A stretch of DNA of 64,000 nucleotides from an uncultured Lachnospiraceae bacterium (GCA_947174505.1 CAMWJF010000010.1:26343-90342); one strand, 5' to 3'; positions 53,678-63,826 are shown, counted from the stretch's first letter. The notes: generated from the letters alone by a model not told the origin. Made by a program: numbers and translations.

Positions 53678-54925
53678 ATGAAAACGGTCGGAATTATTGC
53701 AGAATATAATCCTCTACATAACGGACATGCCTATCACATCAGAAAGGCCAAAGAGCTTACACATGCAGATTACTGTGTTGTGGTTATGAGCGGCGACTTT
53801 GTCCAGCGCGGCGCGCCCGCCCTGATGGATAAATATCTGCGTGCCGAAAGTGCGCTGAGAAACGGTGCGGACCTGGTACTGGAGCTGCCTGTCTGCTATT
53901 CCATCAGCAGCGCCGAGCATTTTGCGCGCAGCGCAGTGGCGCTCCTTGATAAACTGGGCGTCGTTGATTTCCTCTGCTTTGGCAGCGAATGCGGCGATAT
54001 CCGTCTTCTGACGGACTTTGCAAACGCGCTCTTAAATGAAACCCCTGTCTTTAAGGAAACGCTGGACAGGGCGCTTCGTACGGGGCACACCTATCCGCAG
54101 GCAAGGAACGCTGCCCTGGAGGCCTCCGCACCCCATCTGACGTCCCATATCAACATACTGACAAGCCCAAACAACATTCTCGGAATCGAATACTGCAAAG
54201 CGCTTCTCTTCTGGGAAAGCGCGATTGTGCCATATACCATAAAACGTGCCGGCTCATCCTACCACGATAACAGTCTGAATACCGGCTTCTGCTCCGCGCT
54301 GGCTATCCGGGAATCCCTTCGGCATGCAGGCCCCTCCGAGGGACTTGCAAGGCAGATTCCCACAGCTTCCTTACCGCTGCTGGAAGATGCCTACCTGAAA
54401 TCTTTCCCTGTTTTTGCGGATGATTTTTCCCTGCTTATGCAGTACAGTCTGCTCACAGGGGGAAGTCCCGGTTTTACGGACTACCCTGATATAGACAGGG
54501 AGCTTTCAGACCGCATTCTCAAGCTTTTGCCGAAATACCGCGATTTTCGCTCTTTCTGCGACCTGTTGAAATCGAAAAACCGCACTTACGTGAGAATATC
54601 CAGAAGCCTTCTCCATATTCTGCTGAACATCCGCAAGGAGGATCTGCACCGTTATGGACAGGAGGGCTGGGTTTTTTATGCCCGTATGCTGGGCTTTTGT
54701 GAAAGCGCCTCCCCGCTTCTTTCCGCTATCAAGAACAGATCCGGGATTCCCCTTCTTTCGAAGCTTGCGGACGCAGAAAAACAGCTTGCACCGACGGCCC
54801 TTTCCATGCTGGAAAAGGACATCTATGCAAGCCACGTTTATCAGAGTGTTGTCCGCCATAAATTCCCGGAAGGGAATCCCCTGACGGAAATCAACGAATA
54901 CAGACAACCTATCATTAAACTGTAA
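53678..54925 (+). CDS. tmcAL: tRNA(Met) cytidine acetate ligase (YlbM/TmcAL family)
   Basis: VGIIAEYNPLHNGHAYHIRKAKELTHADYCVVVMSGDFVQRGAPALMDKYLRAESALRNGADLVLELP. Confidence 0.93.
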   Translation: MKTVGIIAEYNPLHNGHAYHIRKAKELTHADYCVVVMSGDFVQRGAPALMDKYLRAESALRNGADLVLELPVCYSISSAEHFARSAVALLDKLGVVDFLCFGSECGDIRLLTDFANALLNETPVFKETLDRALRTGHTYPQARNAALEASAPHLTSHINILTSPNNILGIEYCKALLFWESAIVPYTIKRAGSSYHDNSLNTGFCSALAIRESLRHAGPSEGLARQIPTASLPLLEDAYLKSFPVFADDFSLLMQYSLLTGGSPGFTDYPDIDRELSDRILKLLPKYRDFRSFCDLLKSKNRTYVRISRSLLHILLNIRKEDLHRYGQEGWVFYARMLGFCESASPLLSAIKNRSGIPLLSKLADAEKQLAPTALSMLEKDIYASHVYQSVVRHKFPEGNPLTEINEYRQPIIKL

Positions 54926-54930
54926 TTTCC

Positions 54931-55647
54931 CTATGCAGGGCTGACAACTTCGCTGATTCTGCTTGTGATTCTGTCTTTTACCATCTCCGCGATCTGCGTT
55001 GTTGTCATGCCCTTATATTCTTCGTAAGGGATTGCTTTTAGAAAATGCACCTGTGTCTCCACCTTTCGCAGCGTCCACTCCTCGAACACTCTGTAAGAAT
55101 CGATCAGCGCCACGGGCACGATCGGCACCCTGGCCTTTACCGCGCTCTTAAAGCATCCTGGCTTAAACTCTCCCACCGTATTGTGATTATGAAAATAACC
55201 GCCCTCCGGAAAAATGATGAACCGCCGCCCCTTTCTGGTGTCCTCCGCCAGTTCCCTGATAATCCCTATGGACTGTCTGGCATCATCCTTTTTCAGACGC
55301 TTTCCCTGCACCAGATCAATAAACTGCTTGACCAAAAGCCCGTGGGACTTGGCGTCGTCAATCACTACCGAGCAGGGCTTGTCATGGGATATCATAATCC
55401 CCAGCGCGTCATATTTCCCCTGATGGTTCGGGCACAGGAGATAGCCGCCTTCCTGCGGAAGGTTCTCCGCACCGAAGCGCTTCGTGTAGATGCGCCCCGC
55501 CCGCATCATTCGCCGGATGGCCAGCCTTGCATAAGCGTAGCAGGCCTCCTCGCCGTATCGCTCCTTATGTCTGGCCTTGTACGCCATTTTGGGTATCATG
55601 TAGATTCTCGGCAGATTCCACACGATCACCTTGAAAAACCGTATCAT
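54931..55647 (-). CDS. plsC: 1-acyl-sn-glycerol-3-phosphate acyltransferase (PlsC family)
   Basis: GGYLLCPNHQGKYDALGI (NHxxxxD); FIIFPEGGYFHNHNTVGEFKPGCFKSAVKARVPIVPVAL. Confidence 0.9.
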   Translation of the reverse strand: MIRFFKVIVWNLPRIYMIPKMAYKARHKERYGEEACYAYARLAIRRMMRAGRIYTKRFGAENLPQEGGYLLCPNHQGKYDALGIMISHDKPCSVVIDDAKSHGLLVKQFIDLVQGKRLKKDDARQSIGIIRELAEDTRKGRRFIIFPEGGYFHNHNTVGEFKPGCFKSAVKARVPIVPVALIDSYRVFEEWTLRKVETQVHFLKAIPYEEYKGMTTTQIAEMVKDRITSRISEVVSPA

Positions 55648-55744
55648 AAATCCATCTCCATTTTCTTTTTCGCACATTACAAGTCTGTGTCAGGCAATGC
55701 GCAGACGCAAATCCCGCAATTAAAAATTTTAATTTTCAGTCCGC

Positions 55745-57277
55745 TTACATCAAAGGTGAGAACAATTTTAACAGCGGACCGACCACATTTGTTTTCACAA
55801 ACTTCTCCCGGCACCATGATAACGTGATTTCCTCGCAGACCGCGAAAGTATTCTCCATGTCCTTTTTTAACTCCTCCACAGCCTGCGCCCGGTAAAGATA
55901 CACGCCGCATTCAAAATGATGGTAGAAGCTTCTGTAATCAAAATTAACCGTACCTACCGTAGCCGACCCGTCGTCCGAAAGCACACACTTGGCATGGATA
56001 AAACCCGGCCTGTACTGGAAGATCCTGACGCCCGCCTCGATCAGATTCTGGTAATTGGACTGTGTCAGCCAGTATACAAATTTCTTATCCGGCACGCCGG
56101 GCGTCACAATCCGCACATCCACACCCCGCTTCGCCGCCAGCTTAAGGGCCGTAATCATTTCATTGTCCGTAACCAGATAGGGTGTGTAAATCCAGATATA
56201 ACGCTCTGCGGCGCTGATCATGTTCAGGTACACATTCTCACCCAGCGTCTCGTCGTCAAAGGGCGTATCCATATATGGCTGCACATAGCCTTCCGCCCCC
56301 GGCAGCTTTTCAAAGGGAACATAATATCTGCTGTAGTCTTCCTCCGTATAGCGGGACATATTCCACATCTGTAAAAACATGACCGTAAAGTTCCAGACAG
56401 CTTTTCCCTCAATGCGGATTCCGGTGTCCTTCCAGTGGTCTCCATAAGGATGCTCATAATTGATATACTCGTCCGACAGATTAATTCCGCCCGTATATGC
56501 CGTCTTTCCGTCGATAACCACAATCTTCCTGTGATCCCTGTTATTCAGCACCAGAGACAGAAACGGCACGAGCCTGTTAAACGCCACGCACTTGATTCCC
56601 TTTTTCTCGATGATCCTGTCATAATACTTCGGCAGAAGGAACACACATCCCACATCGTCGTAGATCAGCCTGACCTCCACCCCGGCCTTTGCTTTCCGCT
56701 CCAGAATATCCAGAATCGCATCCCACATCTTTCCCTCTTTGATGATAAAAAATTCCAGAAAAATGAAATGCTCCGCCTTCTCCAGATCATCAAGCAGCCG
56801 CTCCCACCACGGCCGCCCGTCTGCAAAAAACACCGAAGCAGTCTGATCCCACACCGGTGTAGCCGCATAGGAATAAATATATCTGCTCTGGTTCGCCGCC
56901 GCCATATCTTCCCTTTTCAGATCTTTCAGCGTCTTTTTATCCTGCACCAGACTCTTTCTTACCAGTTTGTCCGTCCGCTCCATGCTGTCGCGCAGCTTTT
57001 TCGGCACGATCACATGGCCGTAGCACAGATACAGCACACCGCCCAACAGCGGAAAAGTCAATATCGGCACCACCCATGCCAGTTTTACGGCAGGGTTGTT
57101 TGGCTTCCATATAATATAAATCACAGCCCAGAAGGTGATAAAGCGAAGCACCAGGGAGAACCAGACGTAATAGCTGCCCCATTGCAGAAGCACAACCAGA
57201 AAAAAGGCGATCTGCAAAAGTACCAGAAGCGCTGTAATCACCACCCGGTTCAAAGCGTACTGCAAAAACTTCCTCAT
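55745..57277 (-). CDS. cls: Cardiolipin synthase (phospholipase D family)
   Basis: Two HKD motifs (NNRDHRKIVVIDGKTAYTGGINLSDEY; FIHAKCVLSDDGSATVGTVNFDYRS); N-terminal TMs. Confidence 0.96.
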   Translation of the reverse strand: MRKFLQYALNRVVITALLVLLQIAFFLVVLLQWGSYYVWFSLVLRFITFWAVIYIIWKPNNPAVKLAWVVPILTFPLLGGVLYLCYGHVIVPKKLRDSMERTDKLVRKSLVQDKKTLKDLKREDMAAANQSRYIYSYAATPVWDQTASVFFADGRPWWERLLDDLEKAEHFIFLEFFIIKEGKMWDAILDILERKAKAGVEVRLIYDDVGCVFLLPKYYDRIIEKKGIKCVAFNRLVPFLSLVLNNRDHRKIVVIDGKTAYTGGINLSDEYINYEHPYGDHWKDTGIRIEGKAVWNFTVMFLQMWNMSRYTEEDYSRYYVPFEKLPGAEGYVQPYMDTPFDDETLGENVYLNMISAAERYIWIYTPYLVTDNEMITALKLAAKRGVDVRIVTPGVPDKKFVYWLTQSNYQNLIEAGVRIFQYRPGFIHAKCVLSDDGSATVGTVNFDYRSFYHHFECGVYLYRAQAVEELKKDMENTFAVCEEITLSWCREKFVKTNVVGPLLKLFSPLM

Positions 57278-58203
57278 TTCAAAAATCCCTTTACAATCTG
57301 CTCTTCGGCCTCTTTCTCCGTAAGTCCGAGCGTCATGAGTTTAATCAGCTGTTCTCCCGCGATCTTCCCAATTGCCGCTTCATGGATCAGGTTCGCGTCA
57401 ATGTGGTTTGCCGTCAGCTCCGGAATCGCGCTGACGCTGGCTTCATCCATAATGATGGCGTCGCATTCACTGTGCCCGTGACAGCTTGCATCGCCCACAA
57501 TCCTGCTGCGGAACACCTGTCTGGAACGCTCCTTCGCCACCGATCTGGAAATCAGGTTCACACTGGAATCCGCCCCCGCCATATTCACGGTAAAATCGGT
57601 TCCGGCATACTGCTTTCCGTGGGTCATAATCTTTTCCTTAATCACCAGACTCGCCCCCCCGGCCACCTCGGCCGTTGTGGTGCGCTCCGTGGAGTCGATA
57701 CCCTTGATCTGCACTGTTTCCATCTCCAGGGATGCTCCCTCGGCAAGATGGATCTCGGTGGTGGGATTCATAATTCTCTCCCCACTGCCGTCCCCTGATC
57801 CGTAATGCTTTTCCACATATCTTACTTTCGCATTTTTTTCTACGAAAAACCGATGAATTCCAGAATGCGCCGACGCCGCGGAACCGCTGTTGTGAATACC
57901 GCAGCCCGCTATGATCGTAATGTCGCAGTCCTCACCCACAAAAAAGTCGTTATATACGCTTTCCTGTAAGCCGCTCTTGCTTAAAACCACCGGAATATGC
58001 ACGCTCTCCGACTTCGTCCCCGGTTTAATCCGGATATCAATGCCGGGGCAGTCCTCCTTGGTTGTAATGTCAATATTGGCGGTCGTATTCCTGCCCGCCA
58101 TCTCGCCGTTGGCGCGGATATTGTACGCGCCCTCCGGCACCTCATGCAGGCCCGCCACCTGCGCAAGCAGTTCCTGTTGTATTGCGTCCATAATTTCCTC
58201 CAC
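57274..58203 (-). CDS. SufB/SufD-family scaffold-like protein (short form)
   Basis: GRNTTANIDITTKEDCPGIDIRIKPGTKSESVHIPVVL; GDASCHGHSECDAIIMDEASVSAIPELTANHIDANLIHEAAIGKIAGEQLIKLMTLGLTEKEAEEQIVKGFL. Confidence 0.9.
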   Translation of the reverse strand: MEEIMDAIQQELLAQVAGLHEVPEGAYNIRANGEMAGRNTTANIDITTKEDCPGIDIRIKPGTKSESVHIPVVLSKSGLQESVYNDFFVGEDCDITIIAGCGIHNSGSAASAHSGIHRFFVEKNAKVRYVEKHYGSGDGSGERIMNPTTEIHLAEGASLEMETVQIKGIDSTERTTTAEVAGGASLVIKEKIMTHGKQYAGTDFTVNMAGADSSVNLISRSVAKERSRQVFRSRIVGDASCHGHSECDAIIMDEASVSAIPELTANHIDANLIHEAAIGKIAGEQLIKLMTLGLTEKEAEEQIVKGFLK

Positions 58204-58212
58204 GATTCCGCT

Positions 58213-58944
58213 CTACTGAATCAATTTATCACTCAAAGTCCTGCAGGGCTTCCCGGCTCCCAAAAGCGCAGGCATGATCTCCTCCCTGCTGCCCACCTTT
58301 TCAATCCTGCCGTCGGCGAGGAGCACAATCTGATCCGCGATATTCAGTATCCTCTCCTGATGGGATATAATAAGGATCGTCCCCTGAATCTCCTGATGCA
58401 TCTTCTCAAAAACCCGGATCAGATTCTGAAAACTCCACAGGTCAATTCCCGCCTCCGGCTCGTCAAAAATGGACACTCTGGCCTTTCTTGCCATAATCAT
58501 GGCAATCTCAATGCGTTTTAACTCTCCGCCTGAAAGACTGGCGTTGATTTCTCGGTTTACATAATCTCTCGCACAGAGTCCCACCTCCGAGAGCATGGAA
58601 CATACCTCCGACACCGCAGTCTCCCTGCCCGCCGCAATGGAAAGCATATCCTTCACGGTGATTCCCTTAAAGCGGACCGGCTGCTGAAAGGCAAAGCTGA
58701 TCCCCATCCGCGCCCGCTCAGTAATTGATTTCTCCGTAATGTCGACGCCATCCAGAAAAATCCGCCCTTCCGTGGGAGCAAGGATACCCGCCACAATCTT
58801 TGCCAGCGTCGATTTGCCGCTGCCGTTCGGCCCTGTGACGGCCACAAAACGGTTCTCCACAGTCAGATTAATATTCCTCAATATTTCTATCTCTTTTCCG
58901 CCGTCATCAGCCTGAAAAGATATATTTCTTAGTTCCAGCATCAT
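58213..58944 (-). CDS. SufC-like ABC ATPase
   Basis: GPNGSGKSTLAKIVAG; LSGGELKRIEIAMIMARKARVSIFDEPEAGIDLWSF; adjacent to SufB-like gene. Confidence 0.93.
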   Translation of the reverse strand: MMLELRNISFQADDGGKEIEILRNINLTVENRFVAVTGPNGSGKSTLAKIVAGILAPTEGRIFLDGVDITEKSITERARMGISFAFQQPVRFKGITVKDMLSIAAGRETAVSEVCSMLSEVGLCARDYVNREINASLSGGELKRIEIAMIMARKARVSIFDEPEAGIDLWSFQNLIRVFEKMHQEIQGTILIISHQERILNIADQIVLLADGRIEKVGSREEIMPALLGAGKPCRTLSDKLIQ

Positions 58945-59080
58945 AAACCTCCAAGATTACTTTACCTCTGCGGAGCCCCCTATCCGGAAGTTCCTTAATA
59001 GAACATCTTAGCATAAATATTGCCGAAACGCAAACTCAACAGACAATTTCCAGCAAGAATTTCTTTCTGCTTTCTGCGCA

Positions 59081-59109
59081 TTGATATACAACATCCAAAA
59101 TAGTATAAT
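59081..59109 (+). promoter_or_regulatory. Sigma-A-type promoter upstream of rmuC
   Basis: TTGATA, 17-bp spacer, TATAAT. Confidence 0.65.
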
Positions 59110-59151
59110 ATAATACAATTTCATACAAATAGACGAGGGGGAAAATAAGAA

Positions 59152-60432
59152 ATGGGATTGACGGAAATTTTAGGTATTATATCAGTCATATTGCTTTTTG
59201 TGATTATAATATTGCAGATCGCAGGGCGTAAGAAAACCGACTTTGACGAAATAACAGCTTTACTAAAACACAGCGCTGAAGAACAGCGTAACGATGTGCA
59301 GAGACAAATTGCCAATGGCGCAACAGAACAGTTTGAACGTTTTGGTCTGATACAGAAAAGCATACAGGACACGCTGTCAACAAACCGCAGCGAGGTCAGC
59401 CAGCAGCTCCATACATTTGGCGAACAGGTTGATAACCGCCTTTCTTCTATCCAGCGTGCTAACACGGAAAATATTGAAAAAATCAACACGACGCTCGAAA
59501 GTAAAATGAAATCCTTACAGGAAAGTAATGAAAAGCGGCTTGAACAGATACAGGGCGTGGTGGATGAAAAATTACAGAAAACACTGGAAACCCGCCTGGC
59601 ACAGTCTTTTGAACTGGTCAGCAGACAGCTTGAAAGCGTAGGGCAGGGACTTGGTGAAATGAAAGCCCTCGCCGCCGATGCGAAGTCGCTGAAAAACGCC
59701 CTTACCAATGTAAAAGAGCGCGGTACATACGGTGAGGTCCGTCTTGAGATGCTGCTCTCCGATATTCTTGCACCGAGCCAGTATGAAACGAATGTGGAAA
59801 TTACGGATGGCAAGCGTGTAGAGTTTGCCATAAAGCTTCCCGGCAATGGCGATATTCCATTACTGCTGCCGATCGACAGCAAATTTCCGATTGAAGACTA
59901 TAACCGTCTGATCGACGCGGAGGATAAGCAGACAATTGATGAGGCAAGACGTTCTCTTACCGTAAAAATTCGTGCTTTCGCGAAAGAGATTCATGACAAA
60001 TATATTGTGCCGCCGAAGACAACCGATTTTGCGCTTATGTTTTTGCCCACGGAAGGCCTGTACGCGGAAGTTGTCCAGAATGCCGCTTTGTTTGAAGAGC
60101 TCCGCGATAAGTATAAGATTACGGCAGTTGGCGCTACTACACTCTCGGCGTTTCTCTCCTCTCTGCAAATGGGCTTCAAGACACTTGCGATTGAACAGCG
60201 GTCGCAAGAAGTGTGGGACACGCTCCGAGCCGTGAAGTCAGAGTTTATCAAATTTGGAGATATGCTTGACAAAGCGCAAAAGCAGATTCAGACTGCCGAT
60301 AAGACGCTCTCCGATCTTGTCGGCAGGCGCACAAGAGCCATCAACCGTACTTTGCGCGGTGTAGAGGAATTAACAGAGGCAGATACTCCTTTGCAGATTT
60401 CCCTGGAAGACGCCACGGATGAATCATCCTGA
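59152..60432 (+). CDS. rmuC: DNA recombination protein RmuC
   Basis: N-terminal TM, coiled coil, then GTYGEVRLEMLLSDILAPSQYETNVEI; LPIDSKFPIEDYNRL; FLPTEGLYAEVVQ. Confidence 0.95.
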   Translation: MGLTEILGIISVILLFVIIILQIAGRKKTDFDEITALLKHSAEEQRNDVQRQIANGATEQFERFGLIQKSIQDTLSTNRSEVSQQLHTFGEQVDNRLSSIQRANTENIEKINTTLESKMKSLQESNEKRLEQIQGVVDEKLQKTLETRLAQSFELVSRQLESVGQGLGEMKALAADAKSLKNALTNVKERGTYGEVRLEMLLSDILAPSQYETNVEITDGKRVEFAIKLPGNGDIPLLLPIDSKFPIEDYNRLIDAEDKQTIDEARRSLTVKIRAFAKEIHDKYIVPPKTTDFALMFLPTEGLYAEVVQNAALFEELRDKYKITAVGATTLSAFLSSLQMGFKTLAIEQRSQEVWDTLRAVKSEFIKFGDMLDKAQKQIQTADKTLSDLVGRRTRAINRTLRGVEELTEADTPLQISLEDATDESS

Positions 60433-60459
60433 ACCGAAACTGCGGTATGAGAAGACGCA

Positions 60460-60500
60460 GACGGCTGCCAATGTGTCACACACCGGCAGCCGTTTCATTT
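60460..60500 (+). terminator. Rho-independent terminator after rmuC
   Basis: acggctgcc aatgtgtcacacacc ggcagccgt ttcatttt. Confidence 0.7.
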
Positions 60501-60563
60501 TCCGCAACAGTTTACCCTGTCACTTTCCGTTATGCAGGAAACCGGGCACGCTGCCGCAATTTC

Positions 60564-60800
60564 CTATAGAGCAAGATAGGGTGCGATTGCCGCCTCCACC
60601 TCTGAGATCTGCGCGTTTGTCTCCAGAATCCGAAATTCAATCTTTCTGGACAGATCCATGGAAAAAATGCCCATGATCGACTTCGCGTCAACCACATATC
60701 TTCCGGTGGCTATGTCAAAGTAACCGTCGAATTTCTCAATCGCGCTTACAAATCCCTTCACTCTGTCGATGGAGTTTAAATCCAGCATGTACGTCTTCAT
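60564..60800 (-). CDS. HPr-like protein lacking the catalytic His region
   Basis: MKTYMLDLNSIDRVKGFVSAIEKFDGYFDIATGRYVVDAKSIMGIFSMDLSRKIEFRI; Ser46-like SIMGIFSMDLS present, GLHARPA motif absent. Confidence 0.8.
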   Translation of the reverse strand: MKTYMLDLNSIDRVKGFVSAIEKFDGYFDIATGRYVVDAKSIMGIFSMDLSRKIEFRILETNAQISEVEAAIAPYLAL

Positions 60801-60936
60801 ATTCACACCTCCTCTTCCGTATGACCGCCTGATTCCAAGTCTGCCGGCATGAATTCCCGTCCGCCCGCTTTTGCAGGCCGTCACTCCCCTTCTTAAATTG
60901 ATTTTATTTCATTTTGAAGAATTTGTACAGAGGTTT

Positions 60937-61998
60937 TTATCTCCCCGCCCGAAGCTCCTCATAGATTTTTCCCAAAAGCTCCTCCGAAAGCGCTGTCTCA
61001 TTGAGCACCGTATACCTATCCTTTCTGGTGTCCGCCGCCCGAAGCCACGCGTCCGTAAAGATTTCCTTCGTGATCCCCCAATTCATGGGGTCCATGTCCA
61101 TATGATAAGCCTGCAGAACCGTTTCGAGACACTTCACATCCCGCCCCTGCAGACGGCAGCTTACGAGGCTCCCCAGCGCAACAGCCATACCGTGGGAAAT
61201 CTGTATCTCCTTATGATTTTCTTCCAGAGAATGGCAGAACAGATGCTCCGAGCCGCTGCTTGGTCTGGAATTTCCCGCAATCTCCATGGCCAGCCCGCCC
61301 AGAACAAGCGCCTGTGTCAGTATTTTGATAAATTCTTTGCTCTTTAACGACTTCTCCTCATTGTAACACAGGGAAGAAAAAGCCATATCCGACAGCAGAT
61401 AGGAGAAATCATCCACCCGCCCGCCCTTATGCGCCGCATCCAGCTTCCAGTCATAGAGCGCCGTATATTTGCTGATGGTATCGCCAATGCCAGACTGTAG
61501 ATGCGAAACAGGCGCGCCCATAATCACATCCACATCCACCACAATCCCTGCCGGGATCGCGCATTTTAAAGTCTTTCTCGCATCCCCCTCAGTTCCCAGC
61601 ACCGCGACGGGCGAGGAAAGGCTGTCGTTACTCAGGGTTGTAGGCACGCAGATATAAGGGATTTTCCCCACAAAGCCCGCATACTTCGCCACATCCAGAA
61701 CTTTGCCGCCGCCCACACCGATGATGACCTCCACATCCTCCATACAGATGTGCTTCGCCAGCTCCATGGCCTCCTCAAAACTGTTCTCTTCTATGAGATA
61801 AAGTTCGCTCTTTGGCAGATCCCGCTTCATTTCCTCCAGATAGGGCTTCATAATGGGAATCAGCGACTCCTCCGTCGCAATGACCGTCCGCTTCCTCTCT
61901 ACCCCCGGAATACAGTCCGCCAAAATCTCATTCAGCCGCTCGCAGGCTCCCGCCTCAATGATCAGACAGCCGGGTAAATTAAACTGGTTCATCCTCAT
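60937..61998 (-). CDS. sn-glycerol-1-phosphate dehydrogenase / iron-containing alcohol dehydrogenase-like protein
   Basis: VIIGVGGGKVLDVAKYAG; YICVPTTLSNDSLSSPVAVLG; GSEHLFCHSLE...ISHGMAVALGSL metal-binding His. Confidence 0.75.
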   Translation of the reverse strand: MRMNQFNLPGCLIIEAGACERLNEILADCIPGVERKRTVIATEESLIPIMKPYLEEMKRDLPKSELYLIEENSFEEAMELAKHICMEDVEVIIGVGGGKVLDVAKYAGFVGKIPYICVPTTLSNDSLSSPVAVLGTEGDARKTLKCAIPAGIVVDVDVIMGAPVSHLQSGIGDTISKYTALYDWKLDAAHKGGRVDDFSYLLSDMAFSSLCYNEEKSLKSKEFIKILTQALVLGGLAMEIAGNSRPSSGSEHLFCHSLEENHKEIQISHGMAVALGSLVSCRLQGRDVKCLETVLQAYHMDMDPMNWGITKEIFTDAWLRAADTRKDRYTVLNETALSEELLGKIYEELRAGR

Positions 61999-62013
61999 TC
62001 TCTCCGTTTCCTG

Positions 62014-63774
62014 TCAGCTTTTGTATCTCCTGATCAGTATACCATTCCGAAGCAGTGTGTTGTCAATATAATGTCTGGAAAAGAGGATTTCCCCCTCCCT
62101 TGGAATCTCGATGTCTTCCTCCTCGCAGTTAATGATAACCTCCACGTAATTATCCACCCAGCCCATTTTATTGAACTCGATCACTCTGGGGCGGTTGATT
62201 TTATTCGGGAAATGGAAATCCCGGTTCCGAAGCAGCGGCTCCTCCTGCCGCAGATGCAGAAGACTCCTGATAATATCCATCCGCTCGCTGTAGACGCCTC
62301 CGTCAATCTCCTCCCACGGCATACAGCGGCGGCAGTCCGGGTCATGCCCGCCCTCCATCGCAATCTCCGTGCCATAGTAAATGCAGGGCGAGCCCGGCAT
62401 CGCAAAGAGCACCGCAAGCTGCTGGAAATACTCGTCCAGATTCTTTACATCGCTGCGGAGTCTCTTGGTGTCATGAGAATCCAGCAGATTAAAAAGCACA
62501 TCGTTTGTCTGCTGCATATACCGTGTATAGCAGCGGTTGATCGTGTACTCAAAGTCCTCATTGGTCAGGCTCTTGTCGATCCAGAAATCCTTAATGCTCT
62601 CCCCCAGCGGATAATTCATAACAGAGTCAAACTCATCGCCCCTAAGCCACGGCAGCGCGTCGTGCCAGATCTCCCCGAGAATATAAATATCCGGCTTGAT
62701 GGCTTTCAGGCGGCTCCTCAGTTCCTTACAGAACGTATGGGAAACCTCGTTGGCCACATCCAGCCTGATACCGTCCACGTCATAATTTTTCACCCAGTTT
62801 TCGCATACGCCGATCAGATAGTCCCGCACCTCGGGGTTGTTGGTGTTCAATTTCGGCATATTATCAAAAAAGCCAAAGGTATAGTACCGCTTCGCCCATG
62901 CGTTGCCACCCTCATCCGCGAAAGGCCACTCCTTCACCATAAACCAGTCGAAGTACTGCGACTGCGGCCCTTTCTCCTTCACGTCGAGCCAGGGCGCGAA
63001 ATTCTGCCCGGAATGGTTGAACACGCCGTCGAGCATCACCTTCATATTCCTGCCGTGCGCCTCCCTGACCAGCGTCTTCATGGTTTCCTCCGACCCGAAA
63101 TGCGGATCAATTTTTGTATAATCCGTGGTATCATACTTATGGGAAGTGGGGGACTCGTTGACTGGTGTCAGATACAGCCCCGACACACCCAGATCCCGGA
63201 TATAATCCAGCTTGTTGATAATGCCCTGCAGATCGCCTCCGAAAAACTCCTGATTGGTCACAGAGCCTTTCACCCGCCACGGCAGCGTCCCTTCCGGATT
63301 GATGGAGGGATCGCCGTTGCAGAAGCGCTCCGGGAAAATCTGATACCAGATCGTGTCGTTCACCCAGACAGGCGTCACCGGAATATCTGCCGGATTCATC
63401 CAGGGCATGATAAAGCACTGTCTGCTCCTGCCCTCCAGCGCCATCTGCGCCTCGGATACAAAGCCGTCCTCAAAATAAAACCACCGCTCGTCCTCCGTCT
63501 GCAATTCAAAATAATATTTCAGACGCTTATATTCCGGCCTGATCGTCGTGGTCCACCAGAGCTGGTTTTTCAGCCGCTTCTTAAAGGGGATGTTCAATGC
63601 CTCCCCGTCCCAGCTCTCTCCGCCGCCCAGAATCCCGGACTTAAAGGGATCGCCGTGGATCAGGTTCACATACTTCACATCGTACCCCGTCCTGATATTG
63701 ATGACCAGCTGCTCCTCATCAAGCGGATAGCAGTAATTGTCGTTTGCCCTGTGATACACCGCATTGAAATCCAT
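62014..63774 (-). CDS. GH13 alpha-amylase family (neopullulanase/cyclomaltodextrinase-like)
   Basis: VWVNDTIWYQIFPERFCNGD; VMLDGVFNHSG; VDGIRLDVANE; YILGEIWHDALPWL; NLLDSHDTKR. Confidence 0.95.
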   Translation of the reverse strand: MDFNAVYHRANDNYCYPLDEEQLVINIRTGYDVKYVNLIHGDPFKSGILGGGESWDGEALNIPFKKRLKNQLWWTTTIRPEYKRLKYYFELQTEDERWFYFEDGFVSEAQMALEGRSRQCFIMPWMNPADIPVTPVWVNDTIWYQIFPERFCNGDPSINPEGTLPWRVKGSVTNQEFFGGDLQGIINKLDYIRDLGVSGLYLTPVNESPTSHKYDTTDYTKIDPHFGSEETMKTLVREAHGRNMKVMLDGVFNHSGQNFAPWLDVKEKGPQSQYFDWFMVKEWPFADEGGNAWAKRYYTFGFFDNMPKLNTNNPEVRDYLIGVCENWVKNYDVDGIRLDVANEVSHTFCKELRSRLKAIKPDIYILGEIWHDALPWLRGDEFDSVMNYPLGESIKDFWIDKSLTNEDFEYTINRCYTRYMQQTNDVLFNLLDSHDTKRLRSDVKNLDEYFQQLAVLFAMPGSPCIYYGTEIAMEGGHDPDCRRCMPWEEIDGGVYSERMDIIRSLLHLRQEEPLLRNRDFHFPNKINRPRVIEFNKMGWVDNYVEVIINCEEEDIEIPREGEILFSRHYIDNTLLRNGILIRRYKS

Positions 63775-63826
63775 AAGATACCTTCCTTTCCATACTCATC
63801 CTGACCTTCCACCCTCCGCGCGGGCA

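Noticed and set aside
56435-57481. 348-aa plus-strand ORF
   Set aside because: Antisense across cls and the sufB-like gene; both have strong signatures
59152-60432. Considered rmuC as part of a defence island
   Set aside because: Single gene with its own promoter and terminator; no nuclease/helicase partners nearby
62071-63804. 577-aa plus-strand ORF
   Set aside because: Antisense to the well-supported GH13 gene; no recognisable motifs; GC-rich antisense open frame
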